Assembly (NCBI GenBank): GCA_028280195.1
Contig: JANQMH010000065.1
Location: 35,000-98,999, forward strand
Length of the DNA: 64,000 nucleotides
Direction: 5' to 3'
Source: Exilibacterium sp.
GTDB lineage: Bacteria; Pseudomonadota; Gammaproteobacteria; Pseudomonadales; Cellvibrionaceae
The notes under the pieces were generated by a model, which had not been told where the DNA came from, searched no databases, and saw only the letters and a program-made list of their open reading frames with translations. Shown one piece after another: positions 1 to 8,345 of the stretch (positions are counted from its first letter, which is position 1; each line of letters starts with the position of its first letter). The translations under genes were made by a program, and so were the position numbers.

Positions 1-152
1 TCGCCTACCTGTTTGGCAAACCGGGTATCGTGCGGCGTATTCTTCCCGACTATCTGCGCTATTTCAAACCCGGTTTTCACCCCTGGGAGCACGACGACCG
101 GGCGCTGCTGGAAAAAACCCTGGCAAAACTGCAGTTGCCGATGGAGGCTTGA
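1..152 (+). CDS. Predicted metal-dependent hydrolase, PF10118 family (C-terminal fragment)
   Basis: The gene enters from the left edge and its last 49 codons are visible, reading in the frame that begins at base 3 and stopping with TGA at 150-152. The visible peptide contains FGKPGIVRRILPDYLRYF followed by KPGFHPWEHDD. This block of a Gly-Pro-Gly turn, Leu/Arg-rich helix, aromatic stretch and FHPW motif is typical of the C-terminus of PF10118 proteins, annotated as metal-dependent hydrolases of the Ybc/YdjM-unrelated 'Metal_hydrol' family. Substrate is unknown. The DUF2147 gene begins 9 bases after the stop, so the two may be co-transcribed. The family call rests on a short fragment. Confidence 0.6.
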   Translation, partial: AYLFGKPGIVRRILPDYLRYFKPGFHPWEHDDRALLEKTLAKLQLPMEA

Positions 153-160
153 GGCGCACT

Positions 161-676
161 ATGTTTGGAAACAGGGGTTTTAGAAGCAGAGGGTTTAGAA
201 ATACCGGGCTGAAAACAAGCGTCACCGCCGTGTTGTTGTTGTCACTTGCCGGCGCTGCGACACCCCCGGCAACAGCCTCCTCTGCAGCGGCGCCGCCGAC
301 TTTGCTGGGACTGTGGCGGACACAGGAAGAGCAGGGAGTGGTGGAAATCTTCCGCTGCGATGACGCCCTCTGCGGTCGCGTTGTCGACGCCGCATCGCTG
401 CGCGCCGATCCCGACCAGCGCGACATCCACAACAGTGACAAAGCCCTGCGGCAGCGGCGGGTAAAAGGGCTGGTGATTCTCGAGAATTTTACCGGCGGAC
501 CGCACAAGTGGTCCGGCGGGCCGCTTTACGATCCGAAGACCGGGGACGGCGCCAGGCGCGGATATCTGACACTCGAAAACGCCGACAGGCTCAAGGTAAA
601 AGGCTGCCTGGCGGTGTTTTTGTGCCGCACCCAGATCTGGACACGCATTGACGGCACACAGCCGCCTGCGCTGTGA
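161..676 (+). CDS. Secreted DUF2147 domain protein
   Basis: A 171-residue exported protein. I start it at ATG 161; the frame is open upstream to a TTG at 149, which would overlap the preceding stop codon. The N-terminus has a repetitive basic n-region (FGNRG, FRSRG, FRNTG), then a hydrophobic signal-peptide core (VTAVLLLSLAGAA) and an Ala-rich cleavage region near residue 40. The mature part carries the DUF2147 signature: LGLWRT at the start, VVEIFRCDDALCGRVV in the middle, then GLVILENF and a late pair LTLENADRLKVKGC / LCRTQIWTR. DUF2147 proteins are small periplasmic beta-rich proteins of unknown function. The 5-codon repeats ahead of the signal core are unusual (see the repeat entry). Confidence 0.85.
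   Translation: MFGNRGFRSRGFRNTGLKTSVTAVLLLSLAGAATPPATASSAAAPPTLLGLWRTQEEQGVVEIFRCDDALCGRVVDAASLRADPDQRDIHNSDKALRQRRVKGLVILENFTGGPHKWSGGPLYDPKTGDGARRGYLTLENADRLKVKGCLAVFLCRTQIWTRIDGTQPPAL
164..208 (+). repeat. Three 15-bp in-frame tandem repeats in a signal-peptide n-region
   Basis: Three imperfect copies of a 15-bp unit (164-178, 179-193, 194-208) of the form TTTAGAAGCAGAGGG follow the start codon of the DUF2147 gene directly. They encode FGNRG, FRSRG and FRNTG. Copy-number change would alter the length and charge of the signal-peptide n-region without shifting the frame. Similar 15-bp arrays occur in two other exported-protein genes of this window. Confidence 0.75.
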
Positions 677-678
677 TC

Positions 679-701
679 GCGCCGCCCGGATCGGGCGGCG
701 C
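679..701. terminator. Hairpin between convergent genes
   Basis: A perfect 10-bp GC-rich stem (679-688 with 692-701) closes a 3-base loop just after the DUF2147 stop and 23 bases before the stop of the convergent secreted-protein gene. There is no T-tract, so it is at best a bidirectional terminator or attenuating hairpin. Confidence 0.5.
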
Positions 702-723
702 CGGCAAAACGCCGCTGCAGTGC

Positions 724-1245
724 TTAGGGGATGGTGTAAGACACCGCAGGTGAAGTCGCTACCACACCGTTGATAACGCAGGGAGAGCCGCCCACCGGAT
801 CTGAAGGAATAGTTGCATTGGTAAATGTGATACGACCGTTAGTCTGGTCGAAATCACCTGTCAGGTTGCCGCGGCAGTTGCCGGTAACCGCAGTCACGAC
901 CACATCCTCGAGCGTTACCGAATCCAGCGAGGTGCCGCCCTCGGGCTCCAGGTTGTAAGGCAGGTTGCTGAATGCAACGAAGATGCAGAGGAAATCCCCC
1001 GCGGTGAGCGACAGGCTGTTAACCAGAGCGGATGAACCGGCGAGCGATCCGCCGCCGGACAGGCCGCAATCCAGGGTAATGCCCTTGCTCACCTGAAGCG
1101 TGCTAGGCGCGCCAGACATCGGGTCAATGCTCGACAGGCTGACTGGACCGGTCGGCGACCAGGTTTCCGCAACGGCCGTGCTGGCGAGACCGAATGCGGC
1201 GATGGCTGTAGACAAAACGGACGATGCTACGAATCTCTTCATCAT
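724..1245 (-). CDS. Small secreted protein of unknown function
   Basis: A 173-residue protein with a clear signal peptide: MMKRFVASS, a hydrophobic core (VLSTAIAAFGLAS) and a cleavage site near AVA-ET at about residue 26. A purine-rich AGAGGGA lies upstream of the ATG. The mature protein is rich in Ser, Thr, Gly and Val with four spaced cysteines (in LDCGLSG, FLCIFVA, GNCRGN and SPCVING), suggesting an extracellular beta-rich fold with two disulfides. It resembles in outline the small secreted PraB-type proteins described with alkane oxidation in Pseudomonas, but I cannot establish homology by eye. It is monocistronic and convergent with the DUF2147 gene. Confidence 0.6.
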   Translation of the reverse strand: MMKRFVASSVLSTAIAAFGLASTAVAETWSPTGPVSLSSIDPMSGAPSTLQVSKGITLDCGLSGGGSLAGSSALVNSLSLTAGDFLCIFVAFSNLPYNLEPEGGTSLDSVTLEDVVVTAVTGNCRGNLTGDFDQTNGRITFTNATIPSDPVGGSPCVINGVVATSPAVSYTIP

Positions 1246-1434
1246 GATTTCCCTCTTTTCGTTAAGTTCGGCAGCACGATGCTGCCATTTAGAAGGTGCA
1301 TGCCTTCTACCTTCTAGCTAGGGTAGACGTGGCAATAACGATGAAGGGGGGAATAACGGCGAACATAGGCTCTCTATATTCTGCGGCGAGCCCGAGCTGC
1401 ATGGCATGCAACCCGACTCCCTGCCGTGTAAGAC

Positions 1435-2451
1435 TCACTGCGACAACAATTCAATCCGCGTTTCACTGCGGGAGACAACCCGGGCCAGCCCGTCGAGTTC
1501 GAGCGCGCGCACGAAGCTGCTGACATCGCCGCTGCGAAATACGCCGACTATCTTGCGCTTGGGAATGCGTTTGTCCAGGAAAACGATTTTCTGCTCCGAA
1601 TAACGGTTCATCTCGGCGACGGCGTCGGCCAGGGGGTCGCCGGCGAAGATCAGGTGGCCGTCGAGCCAGCTGGTCTTGGCCTGCACATCGACGCGCTCAA
1701 CCATCCAGCTATCGTCCTTGGGCGCCGACAACTGGCCGCCGGCCTGCTGCATGTCGACACGGTGATAGCTGGGCAGCAACAGGCCGGTTTCCTCTTCGAC
1801 CCGCACTGAGCCCTCAACCAGGGTAACCGTTACGTCCTCGCCGTCCATACTGACCTGGAAGGCAGTGCCGAGAGCCTGTACCGTCTTGTCGCCGGCGTGT
1901 ACCACAAAGGGTCGTGTCGGATCTTTGGAGACATTGAAAAACGCGCGGCCGCGCTGCAGCACCAGCCGGCGCTGCTCCTGCATGTCACCGACCAGCAGTT
2001 CGGAATCGGTATCGAGGGTGACTGAAGAGCCGTCGGACAGGGAAAACGTCAGCCGCTGGCCGAGGTCGGAGCGATAGATGACTGCCTCGGCCTGCCCGGC
2101 AAAACCCATGTCGCCGGCCAGCCCCGAGTCGATCGCGGTCCAGGCTGTCGTCACCGCCAGCAGCACTGCCGCTGCCGCCAGCGCAGCCCGCCGCAGGCGG
2201 CCCGGGTTGTCGAACGTGCGGCGGTCCTGCTCGCGTGCCGCGAGGATCTGCGGGTCCTCGGCAACGCTGCCGAACAGCGCCCAGTCCTGTTCCATCTCAC
2301 TGTAGGCCGCGCGGTTTTCCGGTGTCTGGCACAACCATTGGGCGAACAGCCGCTTGTCCTCCTCGGTCATATCGCCAGCGCGATGCTCGTTGAACCAGTG
2401 AGCGGCGGCGGCCCGCCGCACCTCGCGATCCGAGTGGGAACCGGCACTCAC
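1435..2451 (-). CDS. fecR: FecR-family anti-sigma factor / signal transducer
   Basis: A 338-residue inner-membrane regulator. The N-terminal DUF4880 segment (residues about 14-55) has AAHWFNEHRAGDMTEEDKRLF and WLCQTPENRAAYSEMEQDW. A single membrane segment follows at about 89-108 (ALAAAAVLLAVTTAWTAI). The periplasmic FecR domain (about 125-225) contains LSDGSSVTLDTDSEL, RLVLQRGRAFFNV and VQALGTAFQV, and the C-terminal part (about 260-338) has the family's LDGHLIFAGDPLADAVAEMNRY. FecR proteins hold a cognate ECF sigma factor until a TonB receptor with an STN domain signals ligand. The start overlaps the sigma gene's end by 4 bases, indicating translational coupling. The divergent receptor at 3259 is the obvious partner. 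Confidence 0.93.
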   Translation of the reverse strand: MSAGSHSDREVRRAAAAHWFNEHRAGDMTEEDKRLFAQWLCQTPENRAAYSEMEQDWALFGSVAEDPQILAAREQDRRTFDNPGRLRRAALAAAAVLLAVTTAWTAIDSGLAGDMGFAGQAEAVIYRSDLGQRLTFSLSDGSSVTLDTDSELLVGDMQEQRRLVLQRGRAFFNVSKDPTRPFVVHAGDKTVQALGTAFQVSMDGEDVTVTLVEGSVRVEEETGLLLPSYHRVDMQQAGGQLSAPKDDSWMVERVDVQAKTSWLDGHLIFAGDPLADAVAEMNRYSEQKIVFLDKRIPKRKIVGVFRSGDVSSFVRALELDGLARVVSRSETRIELLSQ

Positions 2452-2957
2452 GGCTCTTCCTCCCTGTGCTGCCTGATTTGCACCAGGGCGCGATGAATAA
2501 GCTCCTTGACTGACTCCTTGGAAATACCCATCCGCTGCGCGATCGCCTGGTAGGTCATGTTTTCGAAACGGTGGAACTGAAATGCCGCACGTGCGCGCGG
2601 CGGCAGGTTCACGATTGCCTGCACCACCCGCCGGTATTCCTGCATGCCGATGGCGGTTCGCTCCGGTGAAATGAAATCGGGAATCTCATCCTCCGCCACA
2701 ACCGAATCGTGCAGGGCGTGTGAGCGCGTCTTCTGGCGCCGGTAGTGGCTGATCAACACATTGCGCGCTACGGCGAAGGTGTAGCTCTGCGGGTTGGCAA
2801 TAGCGGTATCCTGTCGCTTGGCCTGCAGGTGCACGAACACCTCCTGAACCAGGTCGTCCACATCGGCATCGTTTACCCGCCGCGCAAAGTAGCGCCGCAG
2901 GCCGAGGCTGTATTGCCTTATCCAGGCGGTGAGATCGTTATTCCGTTCCTTGCTCAC
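2448..2957 (-). CDS. fecI: ECF RNA polymerase sigma factor, FecI family
   Basis: A 169-residue sigma-70 family member of the extracytoplasmic-function class. Region 2 is visible at about residues 15-75 (YFARRVNDADVDDLVQEVFVHL, then YTFAVARNVLISHYRRQK). Region 4 lies at about 110-165 (LPPRARAAFQFHRFENMTYQ, IAQRMGISKESVKELIHRAL). The start is a GTG at 2957; upstream there is a short direct duplication of TATGTGAGCAA, so the true start could lie a few codons away. It is co-transcribed with fecR through a 4-base overlap and is divergent from the STN-type TonB receptor gene, the standard Fec cell-surface-signalling arrangement. The inferred target is that receptor's promoter. Confidence 0.92.
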   Translation of the reverse strand: MSKERNNDLTAWIRQYSLGLRRYFARRVNDADVDDLVQEVFVHLQAKRQDTAIANPQSYTFAVARNVLISHYRRQKTRSHALHDSVVAEDEIPDFISPERTAIGMQEYRRVVQAIVNLPPRARAAFQFHRFENMTYQAIAQRMGISKESVKELIHRALVQIRQHREEEP

Positions 2958-3258
2958 ATATCTTTGCTCACATACGGTTGATCATGTACAGCTGATCAGA
3001 TAGTAACCGGATCGTTGTCTCTGATGGCTTTTACATAATCCTATAGACTCCGCAAACGGCAAGTCGGGGGGATGGCCGCAGAGGATTTTTCACCGCGCCC
3101 GCCATGCCGTCCAACCTTGCCGGATCAAACAGACTGCAACGAGTTGCAGAGTCATATATTCGCTTCTCTGATCCCCCCGTCACAATCTATTCTGCGTCTA
3201 AACAATAATACGCCTAAAAATAAAGTCCAAACAAAAAATATAAGGAGTGAGAGAGATT
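2958..3258. other. Divergent promoter region between fecI and the TonB receptor
   Basis: About 300 bases without a convincing gene. It becomes A/T-rich over the last 80 bases before the receptor start, and AAGGAG (3242-3247) is a good ribosome binding site for ATG 3259. The expected ECF-sigma promoter should be here, but I could not assign -35/-10 elements with confidence. Confidence 0.5.
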
Positions 3259-6200
3259 ATGAGTTTTCACGTTCGCAATTCGCAGAGAACTGTAGAGAAC
3301 ACCACCCCATCGAGGCTTTTTCGCCGCACTGCGCTCGCCTGTCTGGTAATGGCGGCGCAGGCCCAGGCCGATACCAAGGCCGATTTCAATATTCCCGCCC
3401 AGTCGCTGGCCCAGGCGCTGCGGGATTTCGCGGTACAAAGCGGCTTCAATATCATGGCCGATGCCGCACTGGCCGACGGCAAGCGTACCCGGGCATACAC
3501 GGCCACCTCTTACCCGGAAACGGCGCTGCGCACATTGCTGGCAGACAGCGGCCTCGGCTATTCCCGCGACGGCGACATTATCGTCATTACCTCCGCGGCA
3601 ACAGTCAACCAGGGCCTGGCCCAGGCCGCATCCCAGGCCCAGCCGGTAGGGCCGGCGGAAACGCCCCGGGGTGACGATGACGACGAGCGCCGCGGTGCGG
3701 TCGAGGAAATTGTCGTTACCGCGCAGAAAATGGAAGAAAGCATTCAGGACGTCCCCATTGCCGTCTCGGCGTTTTCCAGCGAGGGGCTGGACGATTTGAA
3801 AATCGAACGCGGGGAAGAACTGCTGCGCGCGATTCCCAATGTCACCTTCTCGAAATCGAATTTCAGCAGCTTTAACTTCTCCATTCGCGGCATCGGCACC
3901 AAGGCCATATCGGCCAGCACGGACCCGGCGGTCGCCGTCAGTTTCAATAACACGCCGCTAATTCGCAACCGGTTGTTCGAACAGGAGTTCTTCGATGTAC
4001 AGCGCGTCGAAGTCTTGCGCGGCCCTCAGGGCACACTCTACGGCCGCAATGCCACGGGCGGTGTGGTCAATGTGCTGCCGGTGCTGCCGGAGGCGGACTT
4101 CGGTGCGGAGGTAGAGGCCGAAGTGGGCAACTTCGACACCCGCCGCCTCAGCGGTAATCTGAATATCCCGCTGAGCGATACGCTTTCCTTTCGCTTTGCC
4201 GGCGCGATGACCAAGCGCGACGGCTTCGATACCAATACCTTTACCGGCAACGACGTCAACGACCGCGATCTCTATTCGACCCGCGCCATCGTCAAGTGGG
4301 AGCCGAGCGACAGGTTCAGCGCCAACTTCATGTGGCAGCATTTCAAGGAGGACGATCGCCGCTCGCGCACCGGCAAACAGCTCTGTACACCGGACCCCGG
4401 CCCGACCACAGTCGGCAATACCGAGGTGCCCGAGGGCGTGCGCGCGCGCTTCGGCCAGGGCTGCCTGCCCGGGTCGCTCTACAGCGACGCGGCGTTCGGC
4501 GCACCGAACGGCACCAGCCTCGCCTACCTGCTGCTGCCCTCGACCCTGATGAGCGTGGGCAGGGCGGAAGACGGCTCCACCGTGCGCCCCATCGACTTCG
4601 GCGTCAATCCCTATGCCGGCGTCAGGCAGTCGCGGGACCTGCGTGAGATCGAGACCAGTTTCGACCCGGTGTTTCGCGCCGAAAACGATCTCTTCCAGCT
4701 CAACCTGCAAATAGCGCTGGGCGATCACCTGCAGCTTTTCTCTCAGTCCACCTATAGCAGCGACGATTATTTTTCCTCGCAGGATTACAATCGCTTCGTC
4801 TCTGACGAAATATTCAATGACTCCACTGGTCTGCGCAACCCCTTCGGTGAAGTCAATCCCGATCCGGGGCCGACACCGGGGGGCGTTTACCACGATCCCC
4901 AACTCGGCCCCTCCAGCCGCGTGCTGTCGGTCGATATCAGTCAATCGGACAGCGAGCAGTGGAGCCAGGAATTCCGGCTGCAGTCCTCGTTCGACGGCGA
5001 CTTCAATTTCAGCCTGGGCGCCAACTATCTCGATTTTGAATCCCAGGATGATTACTACGTCTTCAACAATACATTCTCCCTTATCGCCGAATACTTCTAC
5101 AACAGAGACAACCTGGCGCCGTTCGTGGAAACCAGGAACTGCGACGGGGAAAATGAGGTGCGGGAGTGTGTCTATGTCGATCCCAATCCGCTCGGCCAGA
5201 TCGACGACCAGGGCCACAACTACTTTCTCAGCAGAAACCCGGTGGAGACCCAGTCCTGGGCCGTTTTCGGCGAGGCCTACTGGCAGGTAGCGCCGGATGT
5301 CAAAATCACCACCGGGCTGCGCTATACTCAGGACGAGAAGACCGCAACCCCGATACCGAGCCAGCTGCTGCTGGGCGCGCAGAACTTCGGCGAAGATTCG
5401 GGCGCAGGTACCGGCGGCCGTGTCAGCCGCGGCTACCCGGCGCTGCCCGATGTCGAGCAGAATTGGAGCCGGTTTACCGGCCGGGTAGTCGTCGACTGGC
5501 AGACCCAGACCCCGTTCACCGACGAGACCCTGGTCTATGTCTCCTTCGCCCACGGCTACAAGGGCGGTGGCGCCAACCCGCCGCGCGTTGATCTGGACCC
5601 GAAGGTGGTACAATTCCAGAAGCTGCCCGAGACATTCAAGCCCGAATTCGTCAACGCCATTGAGATCGGCACCAAGAACAGTCTGTTCGACGGCTCACTG
5701 ATCCTCAATGCCACTGCGTTCTACTATGACTACCGCGACTACCAGGTGTCGCAGATCGTCGATCGCATCTCGCTCAACGAAAATTTCGATGCCGAGAGCT
5801 GGGGCCTGGAGATCGAGACAGCGTGGCAGATGAGCGCAAATACTCGCGTCGATATGAACCTTGGCTATCTCGACACGCGCATCGGCAAAGGTGAAGAATC
5901 GATTGACGTTATGAATCGCACCCAGGGCAATGAAGAGTGGATGCTGGTGCGCCCGCAGATGCAGGTGCCTTCCAACTGCATCGCACCGGTCGAATTGGTC
6001 GAGGTAATTCTCAACTCGCCGTTTTTTCCCACCGACGAGTCATTGATCAACCCGCTGCAGTCTCTGTGCAGTGGCTCGGCGCGCTTTGGCAGCTTTTCCG
6101 ATGCAATCGAAGACCCGTTTTTTCGCTGGGATCTCTTCCCCTTCAACCTCAACACCGAGAATTACCCCAGCTACAACCCACTGGAAGATGCACCAAATGG

Positions 6201-6582
6201 CGGCCGCGGCTTCGCCGCCGACCTCAGCGGCAACGAACTGCCCAACTCGCCTAACCTCACCTTCAATCTCGGTGTGCAGCATATCTTCGATATCAGCGAC
6301 TGGGAGCTGAAGCTGCGCGCCGATTATTACTACCAGTCCGAGAGCTATGCGCGGGTATACAATACGACCTACGACAAGCTGAAAAGCTGGGACAACCTCA
6401 ACGCCGCGGTAACACTGACACACCCGGCCTCGGAACTGGAGATGCAGCTGTATGTGAAAAACATCTTCGACGATGCGCCGATCACCGACGTTTTCACCAA
6501 CAGCGACGACACCGGCCTCAGCGCCAACGTCTTCACGCTGGAGCCGCGCATCGTCGGCTTCAGTGTCAACAAGCAGTTCTAG
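3259..6582 (+). CDS. TonB-dependent receptor with N-terminal STN signalling domain
   Basis: An outer-membrane receptor of 1107 residues, starting at ATG 3259 behind AAGGAG rather than at the upstream in-frame GTG 3247. A signal peptide (about residues 1-38) precedes an STN domain (about 40-110; FNIPAQSLAQALRDFAVQSG, TALRTLLADSGLGYSRDGD). The TonB box and plug start follow with EEIVVTAQKMEESIQDVPIA and the plug continues with VEVLRGPQGTLYGRNATGGV. The rest is a long beta-barrel ending in VGFSVNKQF with a terminal Phe. STN domains contact FecR, so this is a signalling transducer paired with the divergent fecIR. The ligand cannot be read from sequence. The adjacent BASS transporter makes a steroid-like or organic-anion substrate possible, but that is only inference from position. 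Confidence 0.93.
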   Translation: MSFHVRNSQRTVENTTPSRLFRRTALACLVMAAQAQADTKADFNIPAQSLAQALRDFAVQSGFNIMADAALADGKRTRAYTATSYPETALRTLLADSGLGYSRDGDIIVITSAATVNQGLAQAASQAQPVGPAETPRGDDDDERRGAVEEIVVTAQKMEESIQDVPIAVSAFSSEGLDDLKIERGEELLRAIPNVTFSKSNFSSFNFSIRGIGTKAISASTDPAVAVSFNNTPLIRNRLFEQEFFDVQRVEVLRGPQGTLYGRNATGGVVNVLPVLPEADFGAEVEAEVGNFDTRRLSGNLNIPLSDTLSFRFAGAMTKRDGFDTNTFTGNDVNDRDLYSTRAIVKWEPSDRFSANFMWQHFKEDDRRSRTGKQLCTPDPGPTTVGNTEVPEGVRARFGQGCLPGSLYSDAAFGAPNGTSLAYLLLPSTLMSVGRAEDGSTVRPIDFGVNPYAGVRQSRDLREIETSFDPVFRAENDLFQLNLQIALGDHLQLFSQSTYSSDDYFSSQDYNRFVSDEIFNDSTGLRNPFGEVNPDPGPTPGGVYHDPQLGPSSRVLSVDISQSDSEQWSQEFRLQSSFDGDFNFSLGANYLDFESQDDYYVFNNTFSLIAEYFYNRDNLAPFVETRNCDGENEVRECVYVDPNPLGQIDDQGHNYFLSRNPVETQSWAVFGEAYWQVAPDVKITTGLRYTQDEKTATPIPSQLLLGAQNFGEDSGAGTGGRVSRGYPALPDVEQNWSRFTGRVVVDWQTQTPFTDETLVYVSFAHGYKGGGANPPRVDLDPKVVQFQKLPETFKPEFVNAIEIGTKNSLFDGSLILNATAFYYDYRDYQVSQIVDRISLNENFDAESWGLEIETAWQMSANTRVDMNLGYLDTRIGKGEESIDVMNRTQGNEEWMLVRPQMQVPSNCIAPVELVEVILNSPFFPTDESLINPLQSLCSGSARFGSFSDAIEDPFFRWDLFPFNLNTENYPSYNPLEDAPNGGRGFAADLSGNELPNSPNLTFNLGVQHIFDISDWELKLRADYYYQSESYARVYNTTYDKLKSWDNLNAAVTLTHPASELEMQLYVKNIFDDAPITDVFTNSDDTGLSANVFTLEPRIVGFSVNKQF

Positions 6583-6630
6583 ACTCGAGCCAGACCCGGG
6601 GCTGAGGCGTATTGCCCGGCCCCGCCCCGC

Positions 6631-6648
6631 TGCCGCCTCCCGGCGGCA
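6631..6648 (+). terminator. Short hairpin after the TonB receptor gene
   Basis: A 7-bp stem (6631-6637 with 6642-6648) with a 4-base loop lies about 50 bases after the receptor stop. There is no T-tract, so it is a weak candidate terminator separating the receptor from the BASS transporter gene. Confidence 0.3.
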
Positions 6649-6842
6649 ATTGCCCTCCTTACGAGCGAGCAGTCGCCCATACTGCCGGGCCGGTGCCGGC
6701 TATCTCAGGCTGGCGAATGCAGCACCAGTGTTATAGCATTCGACCTCAGTGCAGCCCTGTGCCAAAACCTTACAGAATGGGCAGTCTACGAGCAGAACGA
6801 CGAATAAGATGAACGAGTAGCCAACCGCAGAGACCTTTGCAC

Positions 6843-7742
6843 ATGACAGAGTTTTATATCAGATACGAGTACTGGTTTGCAGTATTTCAGCTGGTAATGG
6901 CCATGTTTGGCATGGGCGCAACCCTGACCGCCAGAGATTTCGGCGAAGTGCTTATGGAACCCAAAGCCGTGGCTGTCGGCGCGGTCATCCAGCTGATACT
7001 GGTGCCGGCACTGGCCTATGCATTCATTCTGAGCTTCGGGCTGGCGGGTGGTATCGTGGTTGGCATCGCGGTATTGGCGGCCATACCCGGCGGCACCGCC
7101 TCCAATATGTTCACCTTCTTTGCCCGCGGCAACACCGCACTGTCGATATCGATTACCGCCATTACCACCCTGGCGTGCCTGCTGACCACGCCGTTGATTC
7201 TGGAATTAATGATCTCGCGCTATATGCCCGCCGATTTCGTCATGCCCAGAGGTCAGATTATCGGCGAAATCTTCTGGACATTACTGCTGCCTCTACTTGC
7301 CGGTATGGGGGCCCTGCGCGTACTGCCCCGCTATGCCGGGCACATTGCCAAATGGTCGATAAGGGCCTCGCTGCTGGGGATTATGGCCATCGTCGTCTTC
7401 TCCTTGATGGCGGGGCGTCTGGACGCCGCCGCATTCGGCCTCACCAATATTCTGTTGATTTGCGCGCTGTTGCTGTTATTGACTACTGCAGGGTGGTTGA
7501 TACCGCTGTTATTCGGCCTGTCCAGGCCCGATGCCACCGCCATTGAGATGGAGGTTACCGTTCGCAATGTGAATCTGGGTTTTCTGATCAAAGCCCTGTT
7601 GTTCCCGGCGGCGCTGGGGCAATCCGATCCCGTCGGCGATATGTTGTTATTCAGTCTGTTGCTGTTTGGTGGCCTGCAGTTACTGGTGGGCGCTGCGCTA
7701 ATCGCTTTGCGCCGCCGCCGGGCGGCCGCCGAGCTTGCCTAG
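6843..7742 (+). CDS. BASS-family (bile acid:sodium symporter-like) transporter
   Basis: A 299-residue polytopic inner-membrane protein starting at ATG 6843, with an in-frame TTG two codons earlier. About nine to ten hydrophobic segments are visible. The first half has QLVMAMFGMGATLTARDF, typical of the BASS N-terminal helix pair, and VLAAIPGGTASNMFTFFARG, the conserved Gly/Asn-rich crossover region in which discontinuous helices bind sodium and substrate. The second half carries TVRNVNLGFLIKALLFP, the matching inverted-repeat motif. BASS proteins import bile acids, pantoate, pyruvate or other organic anions with sodium. The substrate here is unknown. A 260-base gap separates it from the TonB receptor, so co-regulation is plausible but not shown. 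Confidence 0.88.
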   Translation: MTEFYIRYEYWFAVFQLVMAMFGMGATLTARDFGEVLMEPKAVAVGAVIQLILVPALAYAFILSFGLAGGIVVGIAVLAAIPGGTASNMFTFFARGNTALSISITAITTLACLLTTPLILELMISRYMPADFVMPRGQIIGEIFWTLLLPLLAGMGALRVLPRYAGHIAKWSIRASLLGIMAIVVFSLMAGRLDAAAFGLTNILLICALLLLLTTAGWLIPLLFGLSRPDATAIEMEVTVRNVNLGFLIKALLFPAALGQSDPVGDMLLFSLLLFGGLQLLVGAALIALRRRRAAAELA

Positions 7743-7807
7743 CCGGGCATGAGGCCGGCATGCCGCCAAAAGAACAGCGGCCTGATTAAATCTTTCTGTT
7801 TATATCA

Positions 7808-8305
7808 TTATTGTTCAGCTTTTCGCATGCTCCCTGCCGACCTCTTCCACACCAGCCAGAACGCCAATCCGCCTGCTGCACCATACAAACCAAACCCGGA
7901 GACGTGTTCGACAAAATAAAGCCAGCCGTCCAGCGTCGGCACACCGTCTGTCATCGTCTCAACCAGTCTGTCGCCGTCCCACTGGCTTGTATTTGTCTCA
8001 AGCTCAGGCTGATGCTTTGGCCAGGAGAGAATGGCTACTGGCGTACAGGCCAGGACAAAGCCCGACAGGATCGAAGACCACCAGTTAACCCATTTGTTAA
8101 GATTCAGTAATAAGAAAACAGGCAAACCCAGAATAAAGACGTGCCCCATTGCTACAAGAAACGTTATGAGAGCGAGGTTAGTGGTTTTCGCCCACCAGTG
8201 CCCGTCATTCATCCACAGACTGCTTACTCCGTACGGTACAACAAACATCAGAGTTGGCACTATACCAGCCGCCACTAGTGCTGCTAAACAGCGCTTTTTT
8301 TTCAT
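7808..8305 (-). CDS. Small multi-pass membrane protein, unknown function
   Basis: A 165-residue protein starting at ATG 8305 (MKKKRCLAAL). The frame is open upstream to 8401, but that would run into purK. Four hydrophobic segments are apparent: LAALVAAGIVPTLMFVV near the N-terminus, ALITFLVAMGHVFILGLPVFLLL, WWSSILSGFVLACTPVAIL, and a C-terminal SGFGLYGAAGGLAFWLVWKR. Between the third and fourth lies a hydrophilic loop with acidic residues. I do not recognise a family. It lies 40 bases downstream of purK on the same strand and could be the last gene of the SulP-purEK transcript. Confidence 0.65.
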   Translation of the reverse strand: MKKKRCLAALVAAGIVPTLMFVVPYGVSSLWMNDGHWWAKTTNLALITFLVAMGHVFILGLPVFLLLNLNKWVNWWSSILSGFVLACTPVAILSWPKHQPELETNTSQWDGDRLVETMTDGVPTLDGWLYFVEHVSGFGLYGAAGGLAFWLVWKRSAGSMRKAEQ

Positions 8306-8345
8306 AAGCCTTGTGTGAACGAGAAAACGCGCCGTATGATATGAC

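Noticed and set aside
3958..5613. Minus-strand open frame of 551 codons
   Set aside because: It is antisense to the TonB receptor at 3259-6582, whose domain structure is clear. Long antisense frames are expected in high-GC coding DNA.
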